Shown in pieces: positions 8,301 to 16,037 of a stretch of DNA of 40,283 bases; position 1 is the first letter of the stretch, and each line of letters begins with the position of its first letter. The DNA is from Sphingobacteriales bacterium 46-32 (GTDB lineage Bacteria > Bacteroidota > Bacteroidia > Chitinophagales > Chitinophagaceae), in NCBI GenBank assembly GCA_001898485.1, contig MKTY01000023.1:1-40283 (forward strand). The letters are read 5' to 3'. Under the pieces are notes generated by a model, which was not told where the DNA came from, searched no databases, and saw only the letters and a program-made list of their open reading frames with translations. The position numbers and the translations under genes were made by a program.

Positions 8301-9740
8301 ATGAAAATACTTAAGCGTATCATTGTATTTATATTCGCTATTAACCTACATAAAACTCTTGCTCAGGTTCCGTCAGTCGCAGCTGCACAACGGGAAAAAC
8401 AAACCCGTCAGCTGGCCGATGATTTTATGTATAAGTTGATGGAACTGGAAAAAAAGGGGCTGTATGTATCGCAGAAGAATGATTCGCAGAAGCTGATAGA
8501 GTATTTCAATACGCAGGGCGATATCAGGACCCGGCGCGATCAATTGTACAGCACAGACTATTCGGCTCCTATTGTATTTAAATCGCTACCCGGCGAGTCG
8601 GACCGTATTACCTTATTAAAAGCGATACCTCCACCCAAAATGCCCCTGCCTGCATTTAATGGCGATCCCCGCGAAAACGAACGGTATGGAGAACAGATCC
8701 GCACTGCACAGAAGCAGGCGCAGGAAACCGCCCGCCAAACGGCGAATGAGACAGAACTGGCCCGCACTTATAAGCAGGGAGGCGAAGCCGCAGTAAAAAA
8801 AATGTATCAGCAGGATGCGGATAAGAACGCTATGCTGCAGCAAATGGGTGGAGCCGGTGTTGTAGAAAAAATGTCGGAATCGCAGCGTAAGCAGGCGGCC
8901 AGTCAGGCTGTGATGAATAAGACAGGCGGGTACTCACCAGAGGAGATCCGGAAGATGACTCCGGCTGAACGGCAGGCGCTCGCCATGCAAATGGCCGGAA
9001 ATTCTAAAATGGGGCAGAGTGATGAAGCTGCTCAGGCATTTACCAAAGAACTGATGGTGAATACTGATTACCGCCGCCGCTATGAAGCCATGAATAATGA
9101 AGAGAAACAGATAGAATACCGGAAGTTTCAGGAGCGTTATTATGGTGGCAAAGGTCCGGAGAGCGCACAACAGACTGTTAACCGCGAACCTTCTTCTGAT
9201 CAGCAGGAGGCGGCCGAACTAAAACGTATTCATGATTTTGGTAAACAAATACAACAGGAGGCAGAGAATGCCATGGCTCCAATCAATGAAATGAGCAAAC
9301 GGTATGAACAGGCCTGGCAACAGGATCAGGCGGCTGTGCAAAAATGGGTAAAGGAAAAAATGGACGCCTTGCCAACCGTTCGCGACTCAGAGTATGGTGC
9401 AAGGAAAGAGGGCGCAGAAAGGGTGGGATTTGCGCAGCAGGCGCTGGATTTCTGGATAGGGCAGGACTATATTGCGAAGCAGCGTCAGGTTTGGGCACGT
9501 TATGTAGATGCTTATGTCAATATCTTTAAAAAGGTAGATGATTTTGTTGCTGCTTACAACAATAAGCCCTTATCTGACCGTATGAAGCTGGCGCTGGCCG
9601 AGGCTCAGGCAGGCGGCTACGAAACCATCCTGGAGATGAATCGCCGTGCCGGCCAGATTACGAACGAAGCCGGTAGTATTCAGTATAGCTATAATTGCCT
9701 GGTGCTGAAAAACTGTTTTGATCCGAGGCAGGGGAAGTGA
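8301..9740 (+). CDS. exported helical, Gln/Ala-rich protein of unknown function (479 aa)
   Basis: The signal peptide covers residues 1-21 (KILKRIIVFIFAINLHKTLAQ). The mature protein is almost entirely polar helix, with long Q/A/E/K-rich stretches (about 120-330) that should form coiled coils. It contains a short motif TGGYSPEEIRKMTPAERQAL near 208-228. No catalytic motif is visible. The only two cysteines lie near the C-terminus (NCLVLKNCF), parallel to the Cys pair ending the preceding exported protein, and could form a disulphide in the periplasm. A 25-bp inverted repeat starts 6 bases after the stop. I cannot assign a family. Confidence 0.75.
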   Translation: MKILKRIIVFIFAINLHKTLAQVPSVAAAQREKQTRQLADDFMYKLMELEKKGLYVSQKNDSQKLIEYFNTQGDIRTRRDQLYSTDYSAPIVFKSLPGESDRITLLKAIPPPKMPLPAFNGDPRENERYGEQIRTAQKQAQETARQTANETELARTYKQGGEAAVKKMYQQDADKNAMLQQMGGAGVVEKMSESQRKQAASQAVMNKTGGYSPEEIRKMTPAERQALAMQMAGNSKMGQSDEAAQAFTKELMVNTDYRRRYEAMNNEEKQIEYRKFQERYYGGKGPESAQQTVNREPSSDQQEAAELKRIHDFGKQIQQEAENAMAPINEMSKRYEQAWQQDQAAVQKWVKEKMDALPTVRDSEYGARKEGAERVGFAQQALDFWIGQDYIAKQRQVWARYVDAYVNIFKKVDDFVAAYNNKPLSDRMKLALAEAQAGGYETILEMNRRAGQITNEAGSIQYSYNCLVLKNCFDPRQGK

Positions 9741-9746
9741 AAAGTA

Positions 9747-9874
9747 TAAAGAGTATAAAGTGTTTAAAGGGTTTAATAAGTTTAACAATAAAACAATGTG
9801 CTGATGTACCAGTGCGCAAATGGTTTAATCTCACTTTAAACGCTTTACACCCTTTAAACACTTTATACTCTTTA
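9747..9874. repeat. long hairpin built from 9-nt-period AT-rich repeats
   Basis: The 25 bases at 9747-9771 are the exact reverse complement of 9850-9874. The arms consist of 9-base units of the type NNCTTTAWA (seen from the right arm), the loop is 78 bases. It begins 6 bases past the stop of the exported helical protein gene and could act as a transcription or RNA-end barrier. Confidence 0.8.
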
Positions 9875-9879
9875 AACCC
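9769..9879 (+). repeat. 111-bp direct repeat, left copy flanking the insertion sequence
   Basis: This copy runs from GGGTTTAATAAG to CTTTAAACCC. It matches 11277-11387 at 108 of 111 positions by direct comparison; the three differences lie in the right half. It is far longer than any normal IS4 target duplication. Confidence 0.85.
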
Positions 9880-11277
9880 AATGTCGTTTAGTTAAGGCTA
9901 CAGTTGTTTGTATTGCATGGAAGGCGGTTTTTTGGGTAGTTTCTTTCGTTCGAACTTTCTTCCTGGTCGAACGATGTCCGTTGTTTTAGCCAGGAACTTA
10001 CTCAGGATGGCCAGTATTTTTGGTTTTGGTTTTATCCACAGATATACCCAGATTTTCCGGTAAAAGGCCAGCGCACTGGTTCGGTTGATCTGCCGGGGAT
10101 GTCGGTTCTTAGCCGCCTGACTTTCCTGACGTACCTTTTGCTCAATGGGGTGAGACAGGCAGGCACAGATGCTCATCATAAACACTTTGGCATAAAAGTC
10201 CTGCTTCACATTGCGCGCCGTTTTGCCGGAGAAGTTATCCCAGCGTAACCGGCATTTATACAGTTTATAGGCTTCTTCCACCTGTCACCGTAAATGATAG
10301 AGTTCCTTCAGGCTTTCCCGGGTATAAATCGTTGTATCTGTTAACGACGTACACAACACTTCTTTTTCTCCTGTTTCCAACTCCACCACTACCAGCCGGC
10401 AACGAACGGTACGCGCTTTACTGGCGTATTGCCGCTGTAAATGCAGGTCTTTACTGTTCAGTTGAAACGTAACGATTTTATCCGTTTCTCCCTTCTCCAG
10501 CATCTCCCGCGCCTGCAGCCACCAGTCTCCCCGCAAACGAACACAAAAACCAATTTGTCGTTCACTGAGCTCATACAACAGTCCTACACTGGGATAACCA
10601 CGATCCAGTAACAATAAATCGCCCGGTAAAAAGGCCACCTGCCGCAGGTGATGCTGGCGAAGTAATACTTGTTCAGACACTGCATACCGATCGATCACCG
10701 CGTCCAGCGTTAACAGGTTCAATACATCATAGACAATCGAGGTACTGGCCATACATCGTTTAGCAACGCCACTCCGACCCGTGGTATGTATACCAAACTC
10801 CTGATGCGTGCTGGGATGGTCGGGCAATTGCAGGGTACTGCCATCCACGGCCAGCAGCCGGTGATTATTCCATAACAAATAAGGAGCTCCGGCATAAAAA
10901 TCCCGGCAGGCCACCGCATTCATTTCTACAAAGGCTTCCGGCTTTAACTTGGCCCGTGCCTGACTTAAGGCACCTTTGGTGACTTCTCTAATACTGTAGT
11001 CCTGATCCAGAATCTGGGCAAAAAAATCATCCAGTTCACGTTGTACCGAACTCATTAAGCCACGCGAAATTAAAATCAGTAAATGGGAGAAAGGCAGTTT
11101 GCAGTCTCGGGTAAATCCTTTAGCGCCGTCTCGGCAACGGCCTTTGTATTGATCATCTTCAATCAGTTGTTTTATGTTCGTAAGACAGTTTACCCTATAA
11201 TCCTGCTGTTTTTTTAATCAACCCAAAAATAACAACACAACGCTTAGCTCCCAAAAAACCTTAACTAAACGACATTG
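9879..11277 (-). mobile_element. IS4-family-type insertion sequence, about 1.4 kb, probably defective
   Basis: Perfect 19-bp terminal inverted repeats lie at 9879-9897 and 11259-11277 (CAATGTCGTTTAGTTAAGG and its complement). They enclose one transposase gene on the minus strand. Length and DDE-YREK transposase fit the IS4 family. No short direct target duplication is visible. Instead, both sides are copies of a 111-bp repeat whose outermost bases (aaaccc and gggttt) extend the terminal symmetry. The exact end is therefore uncertain by a base or more. Confidence 0.85.
9898..11181 (-). pseudogene. IS4-type transposase with in-frame stop and lost start codon
   Basis: The reading frame continues across one TGA at about 10282-10284, which falls in the YREK signature. 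The frame reads YHLR-stop-QVEEAYKLYK, where family members have Trp (TGG) after the Arg. The Y-x2-R-x3-E-x6-K spacing is intact. DDE aspartates are visible in LLAVDGSTLQLP and LLLDRGY. The part after 11055 starts with an internal ATG, but coding similarity extends further upstream (NIKQLIEDDQYKG...FTRDCKLPFSHLL), to an ACG at 11179-11181 where an ATG would be expected. Full length would be about 427 residues. The element thus appears inactive unless read-through occurs. A sequencing error at the TGA is possible. Confidence 0.8.
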
Positions 11278-11387
11278 GGTTTAATAAGTTTAACAATAAA
11301 ACAATGTGCTGATGTACCAGTGCGCAAATGGTTTTATCTCACTTCAAACGCTTTATACCCTTTAAACACTTTATACTCTTTAAACCC
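11277..11387 (+). repeat. 111-bp direct repeat, right copy flanking the insertion sequence
   Basis: This is the second copy of the unit at 9769-9879, with three substitutions. It ends 6 bases before the stop of the small exported protein gene on the minus strand. Its right half again carries the 9-nt-period repeat. Confidence 0.85.
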
Positions 11388-11393
11388 TTTATA

Positions 11394-11807
11394 CTACTTC
11401 TTCACCGTCGGCCAGATGCGTATGATCCGCTCCGGCTTATTATCAAAGAGAATGAGGAGTGAGAGGTGGCCGTTTTTGGCTTCCAGTATCAGGGTGATTG
11501 GCGTATCCTGTCCGCGATCATTAAAGCGGACTTTAATAACAGACCGGCCATCGATCCAGGGCGTTTGCCAGTTGCAGGTAAATTGTGTGACAGCTCCAGT
11601 GAGTGCGGGGTCGTGTTGCGGTGTGATAGTGACAGAATCGCGGCCAATACGGATACTGCTGTTGTCGTCCATTGTACGCTCCACCTCGTAGGCGGGATTG
11701 AGGTATTCTACCAGTGAGGTGGTTAATATAAATTCTTTGTCGCATTGGGCCGCGCAGCGGCTTCCTGCCAGTGCAATAGCCAGCATCAGTACTAAAAATG
11801 ATTTCAT
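11394..11807 (-). CDS. small exported protein of unknown function (137 aa)
   Basis: The signal peptide is MKSFLVLMLAIALAGSRCAAQ (cut after AAQ), giving a mature protein of about 116 residues. It looks like a small beta-sandwich-type protein with alternating strands (SIRIGRDSVTITPQ, ITLILEAKNGHLSLLILFD). Two further cysteines (CDKEF and FTCNW) could pair. No family is recognised. It ends against the right copy of the 111-bp repeat, convergent with the gene ending at 9740 before the insertion sequence arrived. Confidence 0.7.
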   Translation of the reverse strand: MKSFLVLMLAIALAGSRCAAQCDKEFILTTSLVEYLNPAYEVERTMDDNSSIRIGRDSVTITPQHDPALTGAVTQFTCNWQTPWIDGRSVIKVRFNDRGQDTPITLILEAKNGHLSLLILFDNKPERIIRIWPTVKK

Positions 11808-11854
11808 GTCAGATGTGTTTTTCTTTATCTGACGGGACAGTGGGGGAAAAGTTA

Positions 11855-12014
11855 TAAATAATTTGCTGATGTGCTAATGTGCTGATGTGCTGATGAGTTT
11901 TAAAACAGGACTCATTATTATATTTAATTCTTTTTTAAACCGGTATAAAACAAAAAGTGCTTAGGCGATCGATTTGCCTGACCTGGCATTAGCACATCAG
12001 CACATTAGCACATC
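11855..12014. repeat. short GCTGATGT / ACATCAGC repeats around an AT-rich core
   Basis: Several copies of GCTGATGTGCTAATGT-like sequence occur at about 11861-11893, and their complement (TTAGCACATCAGCACATTAG) at about 11990-12013. They could form a long imperfect hairpin between the two minus-strand genes. The same motif recurs near 9795, 11305 and 22930-22957, so it is a dispersed family. Confidence 0.65.
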
Positions 12015-12915
12015 ATTTCTCGATATACACTCTTCTTCCCAGAAACACAGTCAGTGAATCTGCGATGCGGGTAGTGTCGGCGCCGGGGAGTAGTACAAAA
12101 AGTTTGTAGCTCACGGAGTCTTTTGTTTCCAGCTTTACATCCCAGAGATTGGTGCGCAATTGATTGTAGCGTTTGAGCGCTCGTTTTTGGTTAGATACTT
12201 CCAGTACATATTTGTACAGATCATTGGTAGCAGGTGTGGCTACGGGCACAGGCGGAATACTGTCGGTTACCTGCTTTGTGGTGGTATCTGCAAGCGGAAG
12301 TGTATTATTTTGGACGGGCGTTTCGTTGACGACTTCTTCTTTAGGCTGACGTGATTTTTTAGAGATAGCATATCCGCCCCACACAGCCAGGCCCAGGCCT
12401 GCTAAAACGAGCAGGGCAATTAAGGGTTTGCGCCAGCCCTGGCTGGGTTTTGTTTCTGTCAGGAATGATTCGTAACGGGGCGATTGCTCCTCTTTTGTCG
12501 AATTTTTGTTGCTTTCTCTCGACTGACTCTCCTTCTTACGGTCGGGGGCCTGTAAGGGATCGGCAATAAATTCAAATTCCCCTGGTTTAAGGCGGGTAAG
12601 TGTGCCGATTCCTTCAAAATGGAAGGGTTTGCCGATATTCAGAAACTGATGAGCCAGCTGTATATGTGATTCGAGATCGGAACTGGCCAGTGCCTTCATT
12701 TTGCCGCTTTGCGCAGAAATATAGGCAATCAGTTCGGGCGATTCAGGAAGAGACGGGTTATATTCAAATTGTATACCATCTGTCAGCAGCTGATTGGGGC
12801 GGGCAGTAGCCAGTTGGCTTGCAACAGCCGGATCGAGGATAAAACTACCAATGCCGGGCAGGTCCAGCCGGTGGTGTACATAAAGATATTGGGTTAGTAA
12901 GGTTGCTAATTTCAC
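12013..12915 (-). CDS. HU-CCDC81 / SPOR-type membrane protein, GTG start
   Basis: The protein has 300 residues if read from GTG at 12913-12915. The N-terminus KLATLLTQYLYVHHRLDLPGIGSF matches the first of the paired HU-like CCDC81 domains common in Bacteroidota, and a second covers about 60-118 (HFEGIGTL). A charged linker follows, then one membrane span (about 164-184), a Pro/Thr-rich stretch and a C-terminal SPOR-like domain (about 233-300). SPOR domains bind peptidoglycan with denuded glycan strands, so the protein should link the cytoplasm or nucleoid to the cell wall, perhaps at the septum. The frame is open 137 codons further upstream, but that part overlaps the divergent gene at 13000 and has no relation to the family. 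Confidence 0.8.
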   Translation of the reverse strand: MKLATLLTQYLYVHHRLDLPGIGSFILDPAVASQLATARPNQLLTDGIQFEYNPSLPESPELIAYISAQSGKMKALASSDLESHIQLAHQFLNIGKPFHFEGIGTLTRLKPGEFEFIADPLQAPDRKKESQSRESNKNSTKEEQSPRYESFLTETKPSQGWRKPLIALLVLAGLGLAVWGGYAISKKSRQPKEEVVNETPVQNNTLPLADTTTKQVTDSIPPVPVATPATNDLYKYVLEVSNQKRALKRYNQLRTNLWDVKLETKDSVSYKLFVLLPGADTTRIADSLTVFLGRRVYIEK

Positions 12916-12987
12916 AGCCTTTGCAATTAGTTGGCACAATATAATTAATTCATCTGGCAGCTGCAAGTATCTGAGCGTCTTATGTTT

Positions 12988-12995
12988 TATTTTTG
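12988..12995 (+). promoter_or_regulatory. TAnnTTTG -7 box directly before a start codon
   Basis: TATTTTTG ends 4 bases before ATG 13000. If it is used, transcription would start at or just before the start codon, giving a leaderless or nearly leaderless mRNA. It would also exclude the in-frame ATG at 12982 as start. Confidence 0.45.
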
Positions 12996-12999
12996 CGTT

Positions 13000-13317
13000 A
13001 TGAAACTGACCGATGAGGAAACCCGGTTTATGGAATACTGGGAGCAGAACAGGACGCGTAAACGCCGCACATGGCAGCATATGATCTGGGGCCTGCCCCT
13101 GGGAATTATACTGGTAGTGGCCACTTTTGCCAATTTTCTGTCGGGCTGGTACCGCCGGGCCGATATGCAGTTCCGGGCAGATAGCTCGGGTTTTGTTGTA
13201 CTGTTGCTGGCAGCAATAGGAATAATAGTTTTTATTGCCGTATTTTCCGCTAGGCATCGTTGGGATCAGCATGAGCAGCGATATCGTGAGCTGCAGGCCC
13301 GCAAAGAAAAAAACTGA
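13000..13317 (+). CDS. small two-span membrane protein (105 aa)
   Basis: The charged N-terminus (MKLTDEETRFMEYWEQNRTRKRR) is followed by a membrane span at about 28-50, a short loop, a second span at about 64-84 and a charged C-terminal helix (RHRWDQHEQRYRELQARK). Both ends are probably cytoplasmic. Proteins of this outline are frequent in Bacteroidota and have no known function. It is divergent from the HU-CCDC81/SPOR gene with 84 bases between start codons, and could share regulation with it. Start chosen at 13000 because of the -7 box just upstream. Confidence 0.7.
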   Translation: MKLTDEETRFMEYWEQNRTRKRRTWQHMIWGLPLGIILVVATFANFLSGWYRRADMQFRADSSGFVVLLLAAIGIIVFIAVFSARHRWDQHEQRYRELQARKEKN

Positions 13318-13404
13318 AATTGGCAATTGGTTGCAGCGCTTTCTGGCCGATCGTTGTCAAGCTAGGTGTGATAAATTTTACTGTGAATTTTAAAATGTAG
13401 TGTC

Positions 13405-13884
13405 TTGAAAAAATTGAAACTGTTTCTCGCGTTTAGTGTGCTGGTTGCAATGGCGCCCGGCTGTAAGAAAGATGGATGCAAATCCAAATCTCCGCAAAGT
13501 GAAGCGGCCCAGTTGCAGGCTTATGCTACTGCTAATGGTATTACTCCAACGGTTCATAGTACCGGATTATACTATGAAATCATCGATGAAGGTACAGGCG
13601 CTGCGCCAACGGCTACTTCTAAAGTAGTGATCACCTATACAGGTCGTTTCCTGGATAACCAGATTTTCAGCCAGCAAACAACACCCAATAATACGGCTGA
13701 AAATCCGGCCTGGCCATTGAGTGATCTGATTGAAGGATGGCGTATTGGTCTGCCACTGATTAAAAAAGGTGGTCATATTAAACTCATCATCCCTTCATCT
13801 CAGGCTTATGGCTGCACTGGTCGGGGAGCCATACCGGGCAATACACCACTGTTTTTTGATGTTCAGCTTGTCGACGTCCAGTAG
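13405..13884 (+). CDS. FKBP-type peptidyl-prolyl isomerase lipoprotein, TTG start
   Basis: This 159-residue protein starts at TTG 13405. The lipoprotein signal ends at Cys20 (VAMAPGC), followed by a short Cys/Lys-rich linker and a single FKBP domain (about 50-159). Visible FKBP motifs are VVITYTGRFLDNQIF, a Leu-Pro-Leu-Ile turn (GLPLIKKGG), IPSSQAYG and the closing strand LFFDVQLVDV. It catalyses cis-trans isomerisation of prolyl bonds in periplasmic or surface-exposed proteins. The next ATG (13450) would remove the signal sequence, which supports the TTG start. An upstream ATG is blocked by a stop (ATGTAG at 13395). A strong terminator follows. Confidence 0.88.
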   Translation: MKKLKLFLAFSVLVAMAPGCKKDGCKSKSPQSEAAQLQAYATANGITPTVHSTGLYYEIIDEGTGAAPTATSKVVITYTGRFLDNQIFSQQTTPNNTAENPAWPLSDLIEGWRIGLPLIKKGGHIKLIIPSSQAYGCTGRGAIPGNTPLFFDVQLVDVQ

Positions 13885-13910
13885 TCGGCAACCGATACCT
13901 ACTGTATATG

Positions 13911-13942
13911 AGCCTTGTACCTTTCCCGGTACAAGGCTTTTT
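13911..13942 (+). terminator. Rho-independent terminator after the FKBP gene
   Basis: An 11-bp perfect stem AGCCTTGTACC / GGTACAAGGCT (13911-13921 with 13928-13938), loop TTTCCC, is followed by a T run. It lies 27 bases past the FKBP stop and separates it from the serine dehydratase gene. Confidence 0.85.
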
Positions 13943-13972
13943 AGTTGTACTTTTGTTTTATAAATTATTGCT

Positions 13973-15415
13973 TTGTCATACGAGCCTATTTCAGTATTTG
14001 ATATGTTTAAAATAGGGGTGGGGCCATCCAGTTCGCATACACTGGGACCATGGCGCGCCGCCCAGCGGTTTCTTGCAGTGCTCGAAAACCGGAATATCCT
14101 TAACCAGGTAGCCAGCCTTCGCGTATTACTGTATGGCTCACTGGCCAAAACAGGAATCGGACACGGTACAGACATCGCGGTACAACTTGGCCTCAGTGGC
14201 GATGATCCGGTAACTTTTGCTGTAGATCAGATACATAACAAGATCAGCGATATCGCCCGCATGAAAATACTGCTGCTGGCAGGCAGGCATGAAATAAGTT
14301 TTGATCCGCGTGAGGATATTGAATTTCTTTTTGCCGAAAGACTCCCATTTCATTCCAATGCACTTCGTTTTATAGCCACCCTGCATAATGGCAACAGCAT
14401 ACAGGAAACTTATTACTCAACCGGAGGGGGCTTTGTGGTATGTGAAGGTGAAGAACGTGCTGCGGGCTCACTCGTGCAATTGCCTTTTCCTGTTCACACA
14501 GCCGGTGATCTGCTGCACTGGTGCATTAAAACCGGCCTGGCTATCCACGAGATCGTAGCCGAAAATGAACATGCCTGGCGATCAGAAGAAGAAACGAAAG
14601 CAGGAATACTTCATATCTGGGAAGTAATGCGCGAATGTATTTACCGTGGTTGCCATACTACCGGCACATTACCCGGTGGCCTGCAGGTAACCCGCCGTGC
14701 AGCGCAACTCAATAGGCGACTGATTGGAGAAGCAACCTATGCAAATTTTGAAGAATGGGTACAGCAAATCTGTAACCGGCCGCAAACCTTTCAGTATATC
14801 CTCGACTGGGTAAGTTGTTTTGCGCTGGCGGTTAATGAAGAGAATGCCTCATTTGGACGGGTGGTAACAGCGCCTACCAACGGTGCGGCGGGTGTGATTC
14901 CGGCTGTGCTTATGTATTACGTAGCTTTTGTTTGTCCGGAACGTACCGGCACGGGACGCGATGAAGCGATTATCCGTTTTTTACTGACTGCTTCCGAGAT
15001 AGGCAGCATTTTCAAAAAAGGCGCCACTATTTCTGCAGCTATGGGTGGATGTCAGGCTGAGATTGGTGTATCATCTGCCATGGCGGCGGCGGCGCTTACA
15101 GAAGTGAGCGGGGGAAGCCAGCGGCAGGCGATGATGGCGGCCGAAATTGCGATGGAGCATCACCTCGGCATGACCTGCGATCCTATTGGCGGGCTGGTAC
15201 AGGTACCCTGTATAGAACGTAATACTATGGGGGCTATAAAAGCTATCACAGCTTCGCAACTGGCCATGCAAAGCACACCCGATTTTGCCAAAGTCTCACT
15301 CGATGCGGTCATCAAAACCATGTGGGATACCGCTCAGGATATGAATTATAAATATAAGGAAACAGCCGATGGCGGCCTGGCAGTGCATGTGCCATTGAGC
15401 CTGCCTGAGTGTTGA
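13973..15415 (+). CDS. sdaA: L-serine dehydratase, single-chain iron-sulphur type, TTG start
   Basis: The enzyme (480 residues) converts L-serine to pyruvate and ammonia with a [4Fe-4S] cluster. The N-terminal beta-type domain begins [20 protein letters not shown]. The C-terminal alpha-type domain contains [14 protein letters not shown] and the three cluster cysteines Cys360 (MGGCQAEIG), Cys402 (GMTCDPIGG) and Cys413 (VPCIERN), in the order known for Escherichia coli SdaA. The start is TTG 13973, preceded in frame by a stop at 13961-13963, which leaves no better choice. It is convergent with the CBS-domain gene and shares a bidirectional hairpin with it. Confidence 0.95.
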   Translation: MSYEPISVFDMFKIGVGPSSSHTLGPWRAAQRFLAVLENRNILNQVASLRVLLYGSLAKTGIGHGTDIAVQLGLSGDDPVTFAVDQIHNKISDIARMKILLLAGRHEISFDPREDIEFLFAERLPFHSNALRFIATLHNGNSIQETYYSTGGGFVVCEGEERAAGSLVQLPFPVHTAGDLLHWCIKTGLAIHEIVAENEHAWRSEEETKAGILHIWEVMRECIYRGCHTTGTLPGGLQVTRRAAQLNRRLIGEATYANFEEWVQQICNRPQTFQYILDWVSCFALAVNEENASFGRVVTAPTNGAAGVIPAVLMYYVAFVCPERTGTGRDEAIIRFLLTASEIGSIFKKGATISAAMGGCQAEIGVSSAMAAAALTEVSGGSQRQAMMAAEIAMEHHLGMTCDPIGGLVQVPCIERNTMGAIKAITASQLAMQSTPDFAKVSLDAVIKTMWDTAQDMNYKYKETADGGLAVHVPLSLPEC

Positions 15416-15425
15416 GGAAGGGTAT

Positions 15426-15476
15426 AAGGCAAAAGGTAGAAGGTAAACGAAATACGTCCCCTCTACCTTTTGCCTT
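15426..15476. terminator. bidirectional hairpin between convergent genes
   Basis: A 15-bp perfect stem pairs 15426-15440 (AAGGCAAAAGGTAGA) with 15462-15476, loop 21 bases. A/T-rich ends on both sides suit termination of sdaA and of the CBS gene. The arm resembles the AAGGCGAAAGGCAGAGGG motif of the minisatellite near 39.8-40.2 kb. Confidence 0.65.
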
Positions 15477-15488
15477 TTATCTTAAGCC

Positions 15489-15923
15489 TTAACTCTGACG
15501 GTGTATATAATTCTCCAGCTGATTAATCGTTTCTTTTTGCGCTAATATGGTGGCTTTTACCACATCGCTCATGGAAATGATACCTACCAGCTGACCAGCT
15601 TCAAATACGGGCAGATAACGGATATTGTGCTGGGTCATCAGTGTCATACACTGATCAATGCTGTCGCCCGGGCTTAGAGCGGGCAACCCGGCAGACATAA
15701 TCTCCGACACGGGCGTATCGCTGGAGTGTTTGCCTTTCAGCATTACCTTACGGGAATAATCACGTTCAGACACTATGCCCAGGTAACGTCCCTGGTCAAT
15801 CACTACTACAGAGCCGATATTTTTATCAGCCATGATCTTGAGTGCTTCCAAAACAGAAGTGCCCGGGGTAACACTGACAGCGCCGCCGCCCTTACGGGCA
15901 AGGATAGATGATATCTTCTCCAT
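15489..15923 (-). CDS. CBS-domain pair protein
   Basis: The 144-residue protein consists of two CBS domains only (about 7-62 and 70-130). Each has the typical beginning (GTSVLEALKIMADKNIGSVVV; DSIDQCMTLMTQHNIRYLPV) and ending (YLGIVSERDYSRKV; LVGIISMSDVVKA). CBS pairs bind adenine nucleotides or related ligands and regulate partner proteins. Stand-alone pairs of this size are common and their partners usually unknown. It is cytoplasmic, with no membrane span. It is convergent with sdaA and separate from mqnE upstream by 114 bases. Confidence 0.9.
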   Translation of the reverse strand: MEKISSILARKGGGAVSVTPGTSVLEALKIMADKNIGSVVVIDQGRYLGIVSERDYSRKVMLKGKHSSDTPVSEIMSAGLPALSPGDSIDQCMTLMTQHNIRYLPVFEAGQLVGIISMSDVVKATILAQKETINQLENYIHRQS

Positions 15924-16037
15924 ATGGCTTTTTTTAGTTATTGGAATATACTAAATAAAACCGGCGCCGGAAAAAATAATTTCGCCCGGCCGATAAAGGC
16001 TATCAGGTCTGGTGAAAAAAGGATTTAAGGCAAAGGA

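Noticed and set aside
9741-9878. tRNA or small structured RNA in the hairpin region
   Set aside because: The folding is explained by simple repeats; no cloverleaf or anticodon arm was seen.
10282-10284. In-frame TGA as selenocysteine
   Set aside because: The position is a conserved Trp in IS4-type transposases; a nonsense change or sequencing error is simpler, and no insertion element was recognised.
12916-13326. N-terminal extension of the HU-CCDC81/SPOR frame
   Set aside because: It overlaps the divergent two-span membrane protein gene and does not resemble the family; the GTG start at 12915 restores the expected N-terminus.
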